Assembly: GCA_030765065.1 (NCBI GenBank)
Contig: CM060990.1
Location: forward strand, 418,075,198-418,139,197
Direction of reading: 5' to 3'
From: Deroplatys truncata
Taxonomy: Eukaryota > Arthropoda > Insecta > Mantodea > Mantidae
Length of the DNA stretch: 64,000 nt
Below, piece after piece: positions 45,700 to 56,679 of this stretch. Every line of letters begins with the position of its first letter. Positions within the stretch are counted from its first letter, which is position 1. The notes beneath the pieces are model-generated. The model ran no database searches, was not told the origin of the DNA, and saw only the letters and a list, made by a program, of their open reading frames with translations. The position numbers were made by a program, and so were the translations under genes.

Positions 45700-47651
45700 T
45701 TCTATGACAGCAGCAGACGACAACGAGCGCCAAGGACGCAGACAGGAAAAATACTGCAAAGCCAGTTCGTAGTTTTTTTTTTACTCTCTCTGTAGAGGGC
45801 AGTATCATAGTAGACAGCATTATATTGTTCTTCCTTAATTACTAGTTTATGCTGAATTTTCTGTTGCAGTTGCCCCTTCAGGTTTTCTTTAGAAGGCTGC
45901 ACCCTGTTGACAGTATCTAGTTTGAAATGGTGGGTTTCAGCTTCATTAACTCTATTGTGTTGTTTGCAAAGAACTAAGTATGGGCTCAGAGCTTCCACAT
46001 AATGCATTCTCTGTGTATTAGATATAGGATTTATGCCTACCCATCCTTGTTCAAGTTCAAGTTGCTCTGCTAAATTATAGCACTAGAACAAATTTCACAT
46101 TTATCTTCACCTTTTCTTTGGCTACATTGACAAAGTCTTTCAGCCTTCCAAATCCTCTTCTTCCCTGACAAAACTGCTGTCCTAGCCAAACGTTCCACTT
46201 CATCACCTATACCATCAACAGCAACCTTGCCATGTGATGTGGCAAAGAAGCTCCATGTAATTCTCTTACAGGTTTGCAGTACATGTGTCATATTGCAGAG
46301 GGTGTATTTTGTTTGAATTGAATTGCAGCTCTGTCAGAAAAAAAGGAAATACAGTATTTCAGTTTTAAATCTTGAAGGATCTCTGAGAGATAAACATGAA
46401 CTGCAACTTTATCATAAGTTCTCAAACTAAGGCATAGCTTTCTACAATTTGAAAATTTTCTTACTTCAACCAGCATACAGTAGCCAATATTATTACTTGG
46501 TTATTTACCCAGTGAGCAGACATTATTTCATCCTGTTTGAAACACCTGTAGTTTTCTTCAAAATCAATTTGCATAACTAATTCACTTTTATTTAAATGTC
46601 TCCTTGTTTTTTCAAAGGCTGCATGCTGTACACGTTTCATGAAACTATGCAGAAGGAAAGCTGGTAGTTTCTCTTGAAGTGCATTAAAACAGTCTCTTTC
46701 AGTTCCTTCAAATTCTTGAACCTTGATTTCAGGGTCAGACATTCATTGAGTCCACAAGCAAAACTCATCCTAAACATCCACGTGGAATGAAGTGACAATT
46801 CTGCTCAAGTCATTACGATTTAAACACTTCTCCATCATGCACAATTTGAATTCCTGGTTAAAGACCACCTGGCATAAATTCTTTTGAATTTAATTTCAAC
46901 AGAGATGCCTGCAGTTTTCAAAGTTTTAAGTAAAAATGAGCACATTTTCATGGATCTTACAGATGCAGAGGTTATGAAGAACCTCTCTCTGCAGGAGAAC
47001 ATTTGCAGGTCGCAAGGTTCAAGCAAATTTTGGAAAGGTAATTTTAACACCATATTCAGATTGCAAGATCTCATGTGCCTCTTTAAGGGTTAAGAGTAAG
47101 TAACATTTCTGTAGTTTCACTTTTCCAGATGGAGTTTCCACAATAATTCCATCTTTCATACTAGGTGAGCACCAAAATATGGAATCACTGATAAAGAAGT
47201 CTCTTACAGTAGATTCTATAGTTGTTACCCTCTTATCAGGGATTTGTACAACTTCTTTCTTTGGTGAAGGAAGTAAACCCTCCTGTTTGGCAAATTCCTT
47301 GATAGACACGTTCTCTTTGTTGGGGAATTTGGGAGTGCAGTTTTAACCTTTTTTTTCTTGCATTTTCATTGGATTGGCGACATCTTAAAGGCGAGTTGTT
47401 GAGCAGCTAGAGGTCTGTTCTAAACTTTCAACAGGTTGAGTCACAACAGTTTTCTTCCCTTCTCTCTCATTTTGTTTAAAAATTTTGTTTTTGTGTCTCA
47501 AACGGAGTTTAGCAGACTTACACAGATGAGGCCTTGCTTCTTTCTTCCTCAACCTGTCTCTTTCTTTTACAACATTTACACCAAGTCTTTCTTTTAATCG
47601 TCCCTTATATTTCCTTTGTTTTTCAGCATTGCTCCTTTTGGGTTTACCCAT
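45700..47651 (-). pseudogene. Transposase-like pseudogene, nearly complete, many frameshifts
   Basis: Read on the minus strand from MGKPKRSNAEKQRKYKGRLK (47651, basic N terminus). Following blocks: LLLTLKEAHEILQSEYG (about 47070), an FLLKTLKTAGISVEIKFK region (46900), VQEFEGTERDCF and LPAFLLHSFMKRVQHAAFE (46700-46620), MQIDFEENYRCFKQDEIMSA (46560, possible first Asp), FFSDRAAIQFK (46330, possible second Asp), FFATSHGKVAVDGIGDEVE (46250-46190), and a C-terminal block with EEQYNAVYYDTALY (45810). The pattern D-F-x-E-N, S-D-x-A, H-G-K-x-x-x-D suggests a DDE-type nuclease fold. The same family is split at 15.1/27.5 kb. Frames change at least five times. I do not assign a superfamily name. Confidence 0.55.
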
Positions 47652-47689
47652 GTTTTACTAATTATTTTCACTGACTACTGTATTTGAAA

Positions 47690-48048
47690 CACCTGCTGGC
47701 ACCTGCAGAGGCGAAGAATTCTGCAAGAGGGCAACAAAGTAACCCTAGCGGGCCAATGCACTCTGGCATTTTACGGGGAGAAATTACAAAGCACAGCAAC
47801 CATGCCATCTGCCTGACACTAGCCGCACTATAGAACCTGAAAGATGGAAGGGAGAGAGATGAAATGATAGGAAATGAGGGAAAGGAGAAATCGTGGTAGA
47901 GTACACCGCCCCAGCATTCATCTAGGCAACCAGAGTAAAACCACGAAAACCCCATGGTGAGAATGAGCAGCCATCAGGAATCAAATCCAGGACCTCCCGA
48001 ATGTGGTCCACAGACATTGCCGCCTGAGCCATTCCGCTCAATGTGACT
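47690..48048 (-). mobile_element. tRNA-derived SINE, second type
   Basis: Read on the minus strand, the head has an A-box-like TGGCTCAGGCGG and B-box-like GGATTTGATTCCTG, followed by the body block TTTTCGTGGTTTTACTCTGG and AGATGAATGCTGGGG. The SINE at 56.4-56.7 kb shares the GTRGTTTT body block, so the two are related. Ends are approximate. Confidence 0.65.
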
Positions 48049-48059
48049 ACTGTATGCTT

Positions 48060-49000
48060 TACAAACAAAAAGCAAAGTCTATTAGGCTACTTAGGCAATT
48101 CTAACCATAACCATGTTAAATCTTAATTCTTTGATGCATTTTCTTTGCACAAGTATTTCAGTATACTTGATAAAATCAAAACCATGTTCTTAAAAGATAT
48201 CACAATGAAATACGTAGAACACAGGTGATAGAACTCTGAACGCTTCAACTTAAAGTCTATTGGCACAAATAATTTTTTACTTCAAAAGGAAGTTTCCCTC
48301 TAAATTTCAGCTGTTCAAATACTTTCCTGCTTAAGCTTCTTCATAGCTCTAATCACATGCTTTCTTCATACAATTCATGGCACATGACTAAAGAAGAAAG
48401 AAGTAGAAGAGTAATGTTGCTGATGGTTATGATCGTCATGATGATATAAGTACATATAATGGAAATTTACTTTCATAGGTAGCTATTCCAGGCAAGTAAA
48501 TAGCCCTAGGCACAATTCTCTGCCCAAAAGGTTACAGACTGACCAAATTAATTGCTATAAATATAAATGTAATTATAATCATTTAAACAATGATTACTTT
48601 ATGAGCATGGCAGACTTGTAGCATAGAAAGAATAGCTATCCATTCATTCACATGAGTGTTAGGTATGTACAGCAGAATTTTTTTTGTCATTGTAACTAGT
48701 GGATTGACATATTTTGGAGAAGTCTCAAAACTAGTTTATTACACTTCAAAATAATATTTTTAGAAATTTAAAAATAAAGTGTTAAAGAACACACCCTGAA
48801 TGTAAAATTAACCCATTCTCACTTCTAAAAACCAAAAGAACAAAAGCTCTACCATGTTGGAAAGTCTTGTAAAACAACATAGCTTATAAGTGAATTTGGC
48901 TTTTCTGCATTCCTTTGGTCTTCACTGAAAACATTAACAAAAGTAACAATTAAGTGGCCCTTCTTATATAGTCGTTTTTGGCAACTTTTGGAAGGAACTG
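48060..49000. other. AT-rich sequence without a recognisable gene
   Basis: No supported feature seen. Confidence 0.5.
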
Positions 49001-49007
49001 CTGCCAA

Positions 49008-49178
49008 TGTGAATCATTCCAGTTTTAGATGTGCAGATCCCTCGGCTACGCCCTGCTGTCGCTTCACTAACTGCTACACTCCTCTCCTTCTAAAAAACAT
49101 CCCTCGGCTACGCTTTGAGGCTGAGGTCCCTCAATCCCTCGGCTATGCCTTGAGGCTGAGGGCTCTCAATCGTGTTTT
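49008..49178 (+). repeat. Left arm of a 3.9-kb inverted repeat, with 35-bp subrepeats
   Basis: Starts TGTGAATCATTC, continues GCAGATCCCTCGGCTACG and CTCCTCTCCTTCTAAAAAAC, then two 35-bp units of the form CCCTCGGCTACGCTTTGAGG plus CTGAGGTCCCTCAAT. The reverse complement of 52750-52925 matches the same order. Confidence 0.8.
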
Positions 49179-49548
49179 CAGCTATGTTGGGATTTCAAAT
49201 GTTTGCTTTGAAGACCAACGTAATGCAGGTTACAGACATTTTCAATGAAGGCCAAAGTAATGCAGAATCGCCGTGAATTTTTTTTACATTCTCCTTCAAG
49301 GTAAGTTTTAGAAAGGTAAAGATTTTGGGGAGAAAGTACAAGGTGCATATCCTGAATGAACTGGTTTTGTTGATTAATTTTATGTATAATAATGCAGTTT
49401 TACAGCATTTTAAAATTTATTGCTCTGGTTGACATTTCAGTGGAAATGCCTTAAAGCCTTTCTTCCATTTTTAGTATTCCGAGAGTAGGAGAAAGCAACA
49501 ATTTATGTTTTGGTAATAATAAATATATATTCTTTCAGCAAACACTTT

Positions 49549-49819
49549 TGGTACCGTGCTAGCCTCTAGTTCCCAAGGTCGGGGGTTCAAACCCAGCGGA
49601 GGGTGATGGATTTCTTTCGGGCGTAAAAATCCTTAGCATGGCTTCCTTCGGAAGGGAAGTAAAGCCAGTGGTCCCGTGTCGTAGATTTATGGCACGTAAA
49701 AGAACCTCAAGCCTGATAAAGAGTCCTCTGAGCAAAATTCCCGGTCTTTCACGCCCAATATAGAATGAGACGCTAAGAACCACAGCAGTTAAAGAGTGTC
49801 CATAAATAAAAAAAAAACT
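49549..49819 (+). mobile_element. tRNA-derived SINE, copy 3
   Basis: Same family as copy 1, lacking the first bases of the tRNA head (starts at TGGTACCGTGC). B-box-like GGTTCAAACCC, body, degraded 3' hairpin and a pure A tail after ATAAAT. No clear target-site duplication was found. Confidence 0.88.
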
Positions 49820-51050
49820 GGTAACTTTCATGCTTCTACTAGATGGTTTACATATATTAGATTAACTTGTAGTGGAATAACAACCGGTAATATTGCTGCC
49901 AGCTCCCTGTCTTACGTCACATGCTTAAACCATACCAACTTTGTAACATTGAAAAACGCGAGAGGGATGTGTTGGGTGGTGGGAAGGTGAGTCCGTCGGA
50001 GTTCCATAGAGGAACAGAAATGACGAATGAAGGAGGTAGTGCTTGCGGAAAAGACCGGAAGTGGAACAGAAACAGATCGTAGAAAATGCAAATATGAGTG
50101 CGCAGATAAAAGGGGGAGTACAATGCAGAACATACCCATTACTTATCATGCACTTATATGATATATACATTAGCTTAAGCTTATTTCATTAGAAATGTCA
50201 TAATCCTGTTACAAAATGCATTTATTTACCTATTGAGGAACTGTGCAAGGTTATGATTTAAATAGTTATTTGAGGTTATGTGCTACATAACTTAGCCAAA
50301 GGTTATTTAATCACAATGTGAAGAGGCCCTCATTTATTCTGCAACTGTACTGCCCAGTCTTACATTGGGTAAATTATACTTTTGGTTGAATTAAGGAATG
50401 TAATGCATAGGCAACATCCCACTATCAAATAATAGCTGGTGTGTTGCTAACAGTTGATGCATTAGACAGTAAAAGTCTTAATTAAAGTAAATGATAATTG
50501 TAACTTTAAGAATAATTGTCAGTTCAACCAGATCTTCACATTATTAAGTAGCCAATTAAAATGTAGAGATAAACGAAAGCAAATAATACCTATTAGTAGT
50601 AATAGTAAACAAATAATAATTGCAAATTTAAGAATAATTATCAGTCAAACCAGAACTACTTGCTCTTTTATGATGCAAATGTCAGCCTTAAAAAAGGCTG
50701 TTTTTGCATCGGTTTGGTTAAAGAAACCACACAATCATAAATTTACCCCAGTTGGCCATTTTGAATAGCAATAACTTTTCCTGCCACCTTCTCCCTCCCA
50801 GCGCCGGCAGCATGGATTAGCTACTGCCAACAGCACTCGTATTTTGTAGTAGTACTACTCCTCGCGTATTTTTAGTGATTTTTTTAAGTATGTTGTCAGC
50901 ATACGGTGATGTAGGGCAGGGAAAGGCTGGCAAAACATTACCTGACAACCTAGTAAGAAATCAAATGTGAGGAATGTTACCTTTCACTACTGCCTGAAAG
51001 AACATGACTGTTATAAATAATACTGTCAATGGATAATTCTACTTCTAAAA
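49820..51050. other. AT-rich sequence without a recognisable gene
   Basis: Contains two similar stretches, about 50490-50535 and 50610-50655 (shared TTTAAGAATAATTRTCAG), which may be a partly decayed 120-bp direct duplication. No gene was recognised. Confidence 0.45.
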
Positions 51051-51054
51051 AGCA

Positions 51055-51105
51055 TTCGTCGGCTACACTTTGCGGCTTAGCGCCCTCAATGTTGGGCTAC
51101 GCCTT
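51055..51105 (+). repeat. Internal third copy of the CGGCTACGC repeat
   Basis: CTAAAAAGCATTCGTCGGCT followed by TACACTTTGCGGCTTAG and GCCCTCAATG resembles the subrepeat part of the left arm, same orientation, more diverged. Confidence 0.65.
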
Positions 51106-51477
51106 ACAGTCATCCAACAACGGACGCAAATATTGAACCTTTTTCATAGATTCCTATAAACATTGGTAGTATTCTACCTCTTTCAAAGATATACACATTA
51201 AGTATTATAATAAAATACACAGTTTGGTCCTTGCGATCCGTTCCGGGTACACAGAGTTATAGCTGATCTCTCCATTGCTTTTTGAGTCTTCCTGCACTTC
51301 TACCAGTTGGACAGTAATTTAATACTTGGAAAGGACTATGTGAGAGTCCATTCTACGAAGGTGCATGTACCATTCATTTCTTTTACTTCTATCGTTCCTA
51401 CTATATTTGTAATTCCTAATTATTTCCTTTTATCTTCATTCCTTTGATGATCCAGCAGAGTGTATCCGGTTATCCTA

Positions 51478-51545
51478 CATAATAGCAGCCTGTCTTCTGC
51501 TAGCAGCGGCGTAGGCATGGCCTAGGTGGTTGTTGCCAATGGTGC
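51478..51545 (+). repeat. Short dispersed repeat, also at 54026-54095
   Basis: ATAATAGC, CTGTCTTCTGCTAGCA, GCGGC, GGC.TGGC and GTTGCCAA occur in the same order in the spacer of the fold-back structure at 54 kb. The two copies may mark the same unknown mobile element. Confidence 0.5.
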
Positions 51546-51637
51546 AAATGGTAAATACGCTGTAGGCATAACATGTAGCCAACCCATGCACACAATGTAC
51601 CGCGAGCCATTGTAGTTGTATACATAGATGGCATGCG

Positions 51638-51697
51638 TGTTATTGTTATTATTATTCTTATTATTATTCATTATTATTACTATTACTATTATTATCG
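51638..51697. repeat. (ATT)n-type microsatellite
   Basis: Imperfect ATT/ACT repeats. They create a tyrosine- and isoleucine-rich chance frame that is not a gene. Confidence 0.9.
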
Positions 51698-51699
51698 GA

Positions 51700-52735
51700 A
51701 TCCAAATAAAGCATTTGTGGAAACGTCCGTATATGTCATAAACAAAAAGTCGGATAAATACCTAACTTGGTATTTAGGTTCAATATTTTCCAAAGATGCA
51801 ACACGAATTCTTTCAACACAATCCCAACACCCCAAACTCCCTTTACATGGAATATTTTTTGAAATTTTTGATGTTCTAAAAATGGCTGCAACGATTTTGA
51901 TTAAAATACCATACATCAAAAATATTTACATGGCAAATAAAATGTATATCTCGAATTTTTGGGGAAGAGCCTATGAAGTCCTCTTCATTCAGAAGGATTT
52001 TTTTATAATCTTGTATAGCTGGTAATCGTTAAGCAATATAGGAAAACGTACTACATAAAAAATGTAGACCTCTTTAAAACATACAATATATTTAAAATAA
52101 GCTTTATTGTGGCATGAGCCGTTTCCAAGATATCCGTTATTAAATGTTCGAATTGTTCATTTTTTGGTCATTCTCTTAAAGTCCTTTTAACATTCAGCTG
52201 TTTCTCGTGATGTCACAGAAACAGAATGGAATTTTAAGGCAGCATATAGCATCCAGTTCTTAAACATTTGACTATTGCTGTTCTCTTTGTATCTATAACG
52301 AAATGTGTAATGTAGCCATTTCTGCACAGTCTTTTTTTGCTAAAATGTAGCAGACAGGAAAAAAAAGCTTGATTAAGAATAATTTATGTACCTACTAATA
52401 AACGATAAGAGGGTAGAGAAAGTCATGTGCGTGAATGAATCAATTATAATTTCATTATTATTTTTTATAAAAGGAGTTGAAAGCAAATTAACTTTCTGTG
52501 CTACCAAGCTGCAAAGAATGACATTATTAAGGTGTTTTGAGTTACTAAATGTGTCCTTTTCATCAAGTCCTTTTTTTCAGTCTGTACAAAGCAAGAAATA
52601 TTAAATGAATGAAATTTCGGGTAAAGCCGCTGTGGGTAAATTGTCATACTTTTGCCCGCATTTGTGTCACTTTTGCCTGCATTAGGTCTTACGCTTGCTC
52701 TAATGTAATGCTGCCAACATATGAATAATGCCACC
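51700..52735. other. AT-rich sequence without a recognisable gene
   Basis: An open plus-strand frame to 52025 runs out of the microsatellite and has no motif. Nothing else is supported. Confidence 0.5.
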
Positions 52736-52737
52736 GA

Positions 52738-52925
52738 AGCCGGTAAGATACTCAGCCTCAAAGCGTAGCCAAGAGATTGAGGGCCCTCAGCCTCAAAGCG
52801 CAGCCAAGGGATGTTTTTTAGAAGGAGAGGAGTGTAGTAAGTTGCGGCCAATAGGCCGCAACTGCGAAGCGCCGACAGAGCGTAGCCAAGGGATCTGCAG
52901 GTCTAAAACTCGAATGATTCACGTT
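52738..52925 (-). repeat. Right arm of the 3.9-kb inverted repeat
   Basis: The reverse complement follows the left arm (49008-49178) block for block. It has an extra segment containing a perfect 22-bp palindrome (52841-52862) that the left arm lacks. Confidence 0.8.
52841..52862. repeat. Perfect palindrome, 9-bp arms
   Basis: GTTGCGGCC, loop AATA, GGCCGCAAC. It lies within the right arm of the inverted repeat. Confidence 0.95.
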
Positions 52926-52929
52926 CGCA

Positions 52930-53480
52930 GAAACAACAGCACATCGCATATTTAGTGCATTTCACTTCCTATTTAGGTTGGCAGTACCCACTTTGCATGT
53001 GATTTTTTGGAAAAATGGCTACATTTGCTCTCTTCCTCACGCGATTTGCCTATATAAGTGAAAACCTAAAACGGGTGGGTAAGTGGGCACCAGATATTGG
53101 AGAGACCACATCATGTTCTAAACTCACTTTTAAGGTAATTTATTTCATTATTTCTTACTTCCTTATACCTAATGTAGGTGGGCACAAATATGACAATTTA
53201 GCCACTGTAATATAGAAGGATTTTCAGACTTAGAACACACCCAAGGCTGTTATAAAATTATGCAAACTTTCAAGCATTTATAATACACTTTTAAGTGGAA
53301 AGGGGCAATGACATATCCTGGAATATTATCACAAGTGCTAACACAAGGAAAATATTGGTTTGCCTCAAATTGTACATCTTTCCTGCATTTTAGAGCATTT
53401 CATAGTTTCCTAGATACTTAGTGCAATGCAAAATTCAATCAGGCTATTACCAGAAAATTGAACATGTATATTCGACTTTT
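52930..53480. other. AT-rich sequence without a recognisable gene
   Basis: No supported gene. Near its end, GGCTATTACCAGAAAATT (53442-53459) recurs as GGCTATTCCCAGAAAATT at 55158-55175, beyond the fold-back structure. Confidence 0.5.
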
Positions 53481-53484
53481 GTGC

Positions 53485-53830
53485 GTGTTTTGTGGCTCAA
53501 GAGCAATGACAACAATGCTGCCACTGCTTCTATGTAATAACGTATGCTGCTGATATTTCACCTAATTTACAGGTCTTCATCAGATTTCCCATTGCCACCT
53601 CATTGCAGTACATTAATACAACAATGTGTGTTTTGTGGCTCAAGGACAATGACAACAATGCTGTCATGGCTTCTGTGTAATAATACATGCTTCTGATATT
53701 TCACAGAATTTACCTTCATCAGATTTCCCATTGCCCCCTCATTGCAGTACATTAATATAACAATGTGTGTTCCTGGCTCAAGGACAATGACAACAATGCT
53801 GCCACTGTTTCTGTGTAATAACGTACATGT
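53485..53830 (-). repeat. 142-bp tandem repeats, left arm (about 2.4 units)
   Basis: Each unit contains GTGTTTTGTGGCTCAAG, GACAACAATGCTG, TGTGTAATAA and CATTGCAGTACATTAATA. Unit starts at 53485, 53627 and 53767. Confidence 0.9.
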
Positions 53831-54295
53831 GCGATAATGCGTTTGCCCTGAAAGAAAAACAACTTGGTATGATTCAACATGCAGGTTTGGTTAACATTGT
53901 ACAATAAATTGGCTTCAATGCAATATAACAAAAAACGAAAAAATTCCTTCATCTGAACCTCCATCTGTTTTGCCTTTATGATCTTTGTGCTTGCTTTCCT
54001 TGTATGTGTTTGAAAGGTTATGATGTATAATAGCGGCTGTCGTCTGCTAGCAAGCGGCCTGGGCGTGGCTTAAGGAGTTCGGGCGTTGCCAACCGTAAGA
54101 AATGAACGCGCGCAAGATAACAACTATGTAACACGAAATTCGCAATGCGGCGCAGTTATTTCAAACACACAATTTGTCGATGTTTTTTACATTGCATTGA
54201 AGCATACTTATTGTACAAAGTTAACCAAACCTGCATGTTGATTCATACCCAATGAAAATGCTGTTATTTCAGGCCAAACACATTATCGCACATAT

Positions 54296-55085
54296 ACGTT
54301 ATTACACAGAAGCAGTGGTAGCTTTGTTGTCATTGTCCTTGAACCACAAACACACATTGTTGTAAATTAGGTGAAATATCAGCAGCATACCTTATTACAC
54401 AGAAGCAGTGGTAGCTTTGTTGTCATTGTCCTTGAACCAAAAACACAGATTGTTGTAAATTAGGTGAAATACAGGCAGCATACGTTATTACACAGCAGCA
54501 GTGGCAGCATAGTTGTCACTGTTCTTGAGTCACAAAACACACATTGTTGTATTAATGTACTGCAATGGCGTGGCAATAGGAAAATTGGAGAAGACGTATA
54601 AGTTAGGTGAAATATCAGCAGCATACCGTATAACACAAAAACAGTGGCAGCATTGTTGTCAATATCCATGAGTCACAAAACACACATTGTTGTATTAATG
54701 TACTGCAATGATGTGGCAATAGGAAAACTGGAGAAGACGTATAAGTTACATGAAATACCAGCAGCATACGTTATTACACAGAAGCGGTGGCAGCATAGTT
54801 GTCACTGTTCTTGAGTCACAAAACACACATTGTTGTATTAATGTACTGCAATGACGTGGCAATAGGAAAACTGGAGAAGAAGTATAAGTTAGGTGAAATA
54901 CCAGCAGCATACGTTATTACACAGAAGCGGTGGCAGCATAGTTGTCACTGTTCTTGAGTCACAAAACACACATTGTTGTATTAATGTACTGCAATGACGT
55001 GGCAATAGGAAAATTGGAGAAGATGTATAAGTTAGGTGAAATACCAGCAGCATACGTTATTACACAGAAGCGGTGGCAGCATAGT
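54296..55085 (+). repeat. 93/143-bp tandem repeats, right arm (6 units and a partial)
   Basis: Units start with ACGTTATTACACAGAAGC. The two nearest the spacer lack a 50-bp segment (ATTAATGTACTGCAATG and following), giving a 93-bp step; the outer four have 143-bp steps and are very similar to each other, so the outer array grew more recently. Confidence 0.92.
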
Positions 55086-55089
55086 AGGA

Positions 55090-56390
55090 CTCTTGTAGTA
55101 TAATCTCTTACAGCTTAGCGTTACATAAAAGTCATTCAGAATGAAGAGCACTTCACTGGCTATTCCCAGAAAATTCGAGATATACCTAATTATATTTGCC
55201 ATGAAAATATCTTCAACAATAGCGGTTTTTAATCAAAATTGTTGGAACCATTTGTGAGAAAAGGGATAGTTTTGGGGTAGAGGAATTTTCTTGAAAATCT
55301 TAACACATTTTGGAGGATACTAAGTTTGAAGAAATGTTTTTTGTTTATGCTGTTCACACACACATTTGCTAAAGATGTTTCTTTTTAATTCAGGCACTCT
55401 CAAAACGTGTATCTCTGATGAAATCTTGGTATTGAATTTTTGCGTAGAATGCAATACTTCCTCTACTTGCTATACGTAAGTGATAGTGAAATTAAAAATT
55501 GTTTCAAGACGCAAGGACTCGGATGTGTGCTGATATAAACAGTTATTTAAAAGAGGAAATGTAAAAGGTTGTGCAACATTTTCTTCCAGAGGCAAATGAA
55601 ACACGAGGTGGACCTTCTAACAATGCTGAAAAGATCCTGAGGTGTTTTCATCTGGGTACTGTAACGCTAAACAGAATGTGAGTGAGGTCATAGTGAGCCG
55701 CTTTTATTACCGGAAGACTGGTAATATAATCAAAGCGATATACAAATAAACTTACATAGAGCAGAATGTTCGCACAAATCAAAACCGGATTATAACTAAA
55801 GAATTTCAATTAAAACCAAACTTAAATTTAACTTTCAAATGAAACTCTTTCATCCAGTTTAACTTTAATTCATGGTAACATCTTATAAATTCTTGGAATT
55901 ATGTCGTGATATTTTATATAGATGCAGAGGATATCAATGTAAAGGTGCAAAAACAGAAGTACAAATAACCTACTTTCAATATATCAGTTGGTGACAGGTT
56001 TGTAATACTATCAAATAAGGAAATGAGGGATTGGATTTAGAAAGGCGATGAGCATTAGCTATTAAAAGTTGGGTGAATCTCAATGTCTGTTTCATTTGCG
56101 AAATCTTTAATTATAATTGTGTTATATAAAATTTGCATCTCTATTAGGTTTCATAAATGAGAGTATGATTAACATGAATGAGTATATGAATATTTAGGTT
56201 CAGTAAAGATTTAAATCATCTGCTGACAGAAGAATGGGCATGTTTGTTTACTTAGATGATGTGTCGTGGTGAAGGTCACTGAGCAAAAGCTTGGTAGGTG
56301 ATAGCAATAGCTCATCAAAGAGGGGAGGTTTTTATTTATACCAAACCACGACTAAAGCTCGTTTCTCAACTTGCTTGGAGCTACAGCTCA
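55090..56390. other. AT-rich sequence without a recognisable gene
   Basis: A short protein-like run (TRGGPSNNAEKILRCFHLGT, about 55601) may be a remnant of a transposase-like gene. Nothing else is supported. Confidence 0.4.
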
Positions 56391-56394
56391 CAAG

Positions 56395-56672
56395 CCTTTG
56401 CTTGTTTTTATTTATATCACCCAATGTCGTTCTTTAAGTTTAACGTCCCTAACTTGGTAGTCATATCGGATGACGAATGAATGAAATGGTGAAATGATGC
56501 AAATGAGCCCGGGGTCCATAGAGCTTACAGTTATCCGACATTCGACTTCTCAATATAAGGGAAAACTACGAAAAACGTTTATCCAAACAACTCACCCTAA
56601 CCGAGACTAGAACTCAGGACCTCTTGAATGTGAGGCAAACACACTCCCTGCACACCGTAGAGTCAGTACTTT
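56395..56672 (-). mobile_element. tRNA-derived SINE, third type
   Basis: On the minus strand: B-box-like GAGTTCTAGTCTC near 56610, body CGTAGTTTTCCC, then CCCCGGGCTCATTTGCATCA and a tail with AGGGACGTTAAACTTAAAG followed by an A-rich end. It shares the GTRGTTTT block with the SINE at 47.7-48.0 kb. The GGGACGTTAAAC tail motif recalls that of other arthropod SINEs. Confidence 0.65.
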
Positions 56673-56679
56673 CTATATT

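Larger units (their letters stand above)
53485..55085. mobile_element. Fold-back-like element with tandem-repeat arms
   Basis: Left arm (53485-53935) holds three copies of a unit of about 142 bp (starts 53485, 53627, 53767). The right arm (54195-55085) carries the same unit in inverted orientation, with starts near 54296, 54389, 54482, 54625, 54768, 54911 and 55054: two 93-bp steps, then four 143-bp steps. The inner ends of both arms match over about 100 bp (GTGCGATAATGYGTTTG, CAACATGCAGGTTTGGTTAA). A spacer of about 260 bp separates them. Long inverted repeats made of tandem units resemble Foldback or Galileo-type transposons. No transposase is present. Confidence 0.7.

Noticed and set aside
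51633..52025. 130-codon plus-strand frame rich in Tyr and Ile
   Set aside because: The N-terminal part is an ATT-type microsatellite and the rest shows no motif or coding pattern.
53485..55085. CRISPR-like array
   Set aside because: The units are 93-143 bp, contiguous and inverted between arms, with no short repeat/spacer alternation, and the DNA is eukaryotic.
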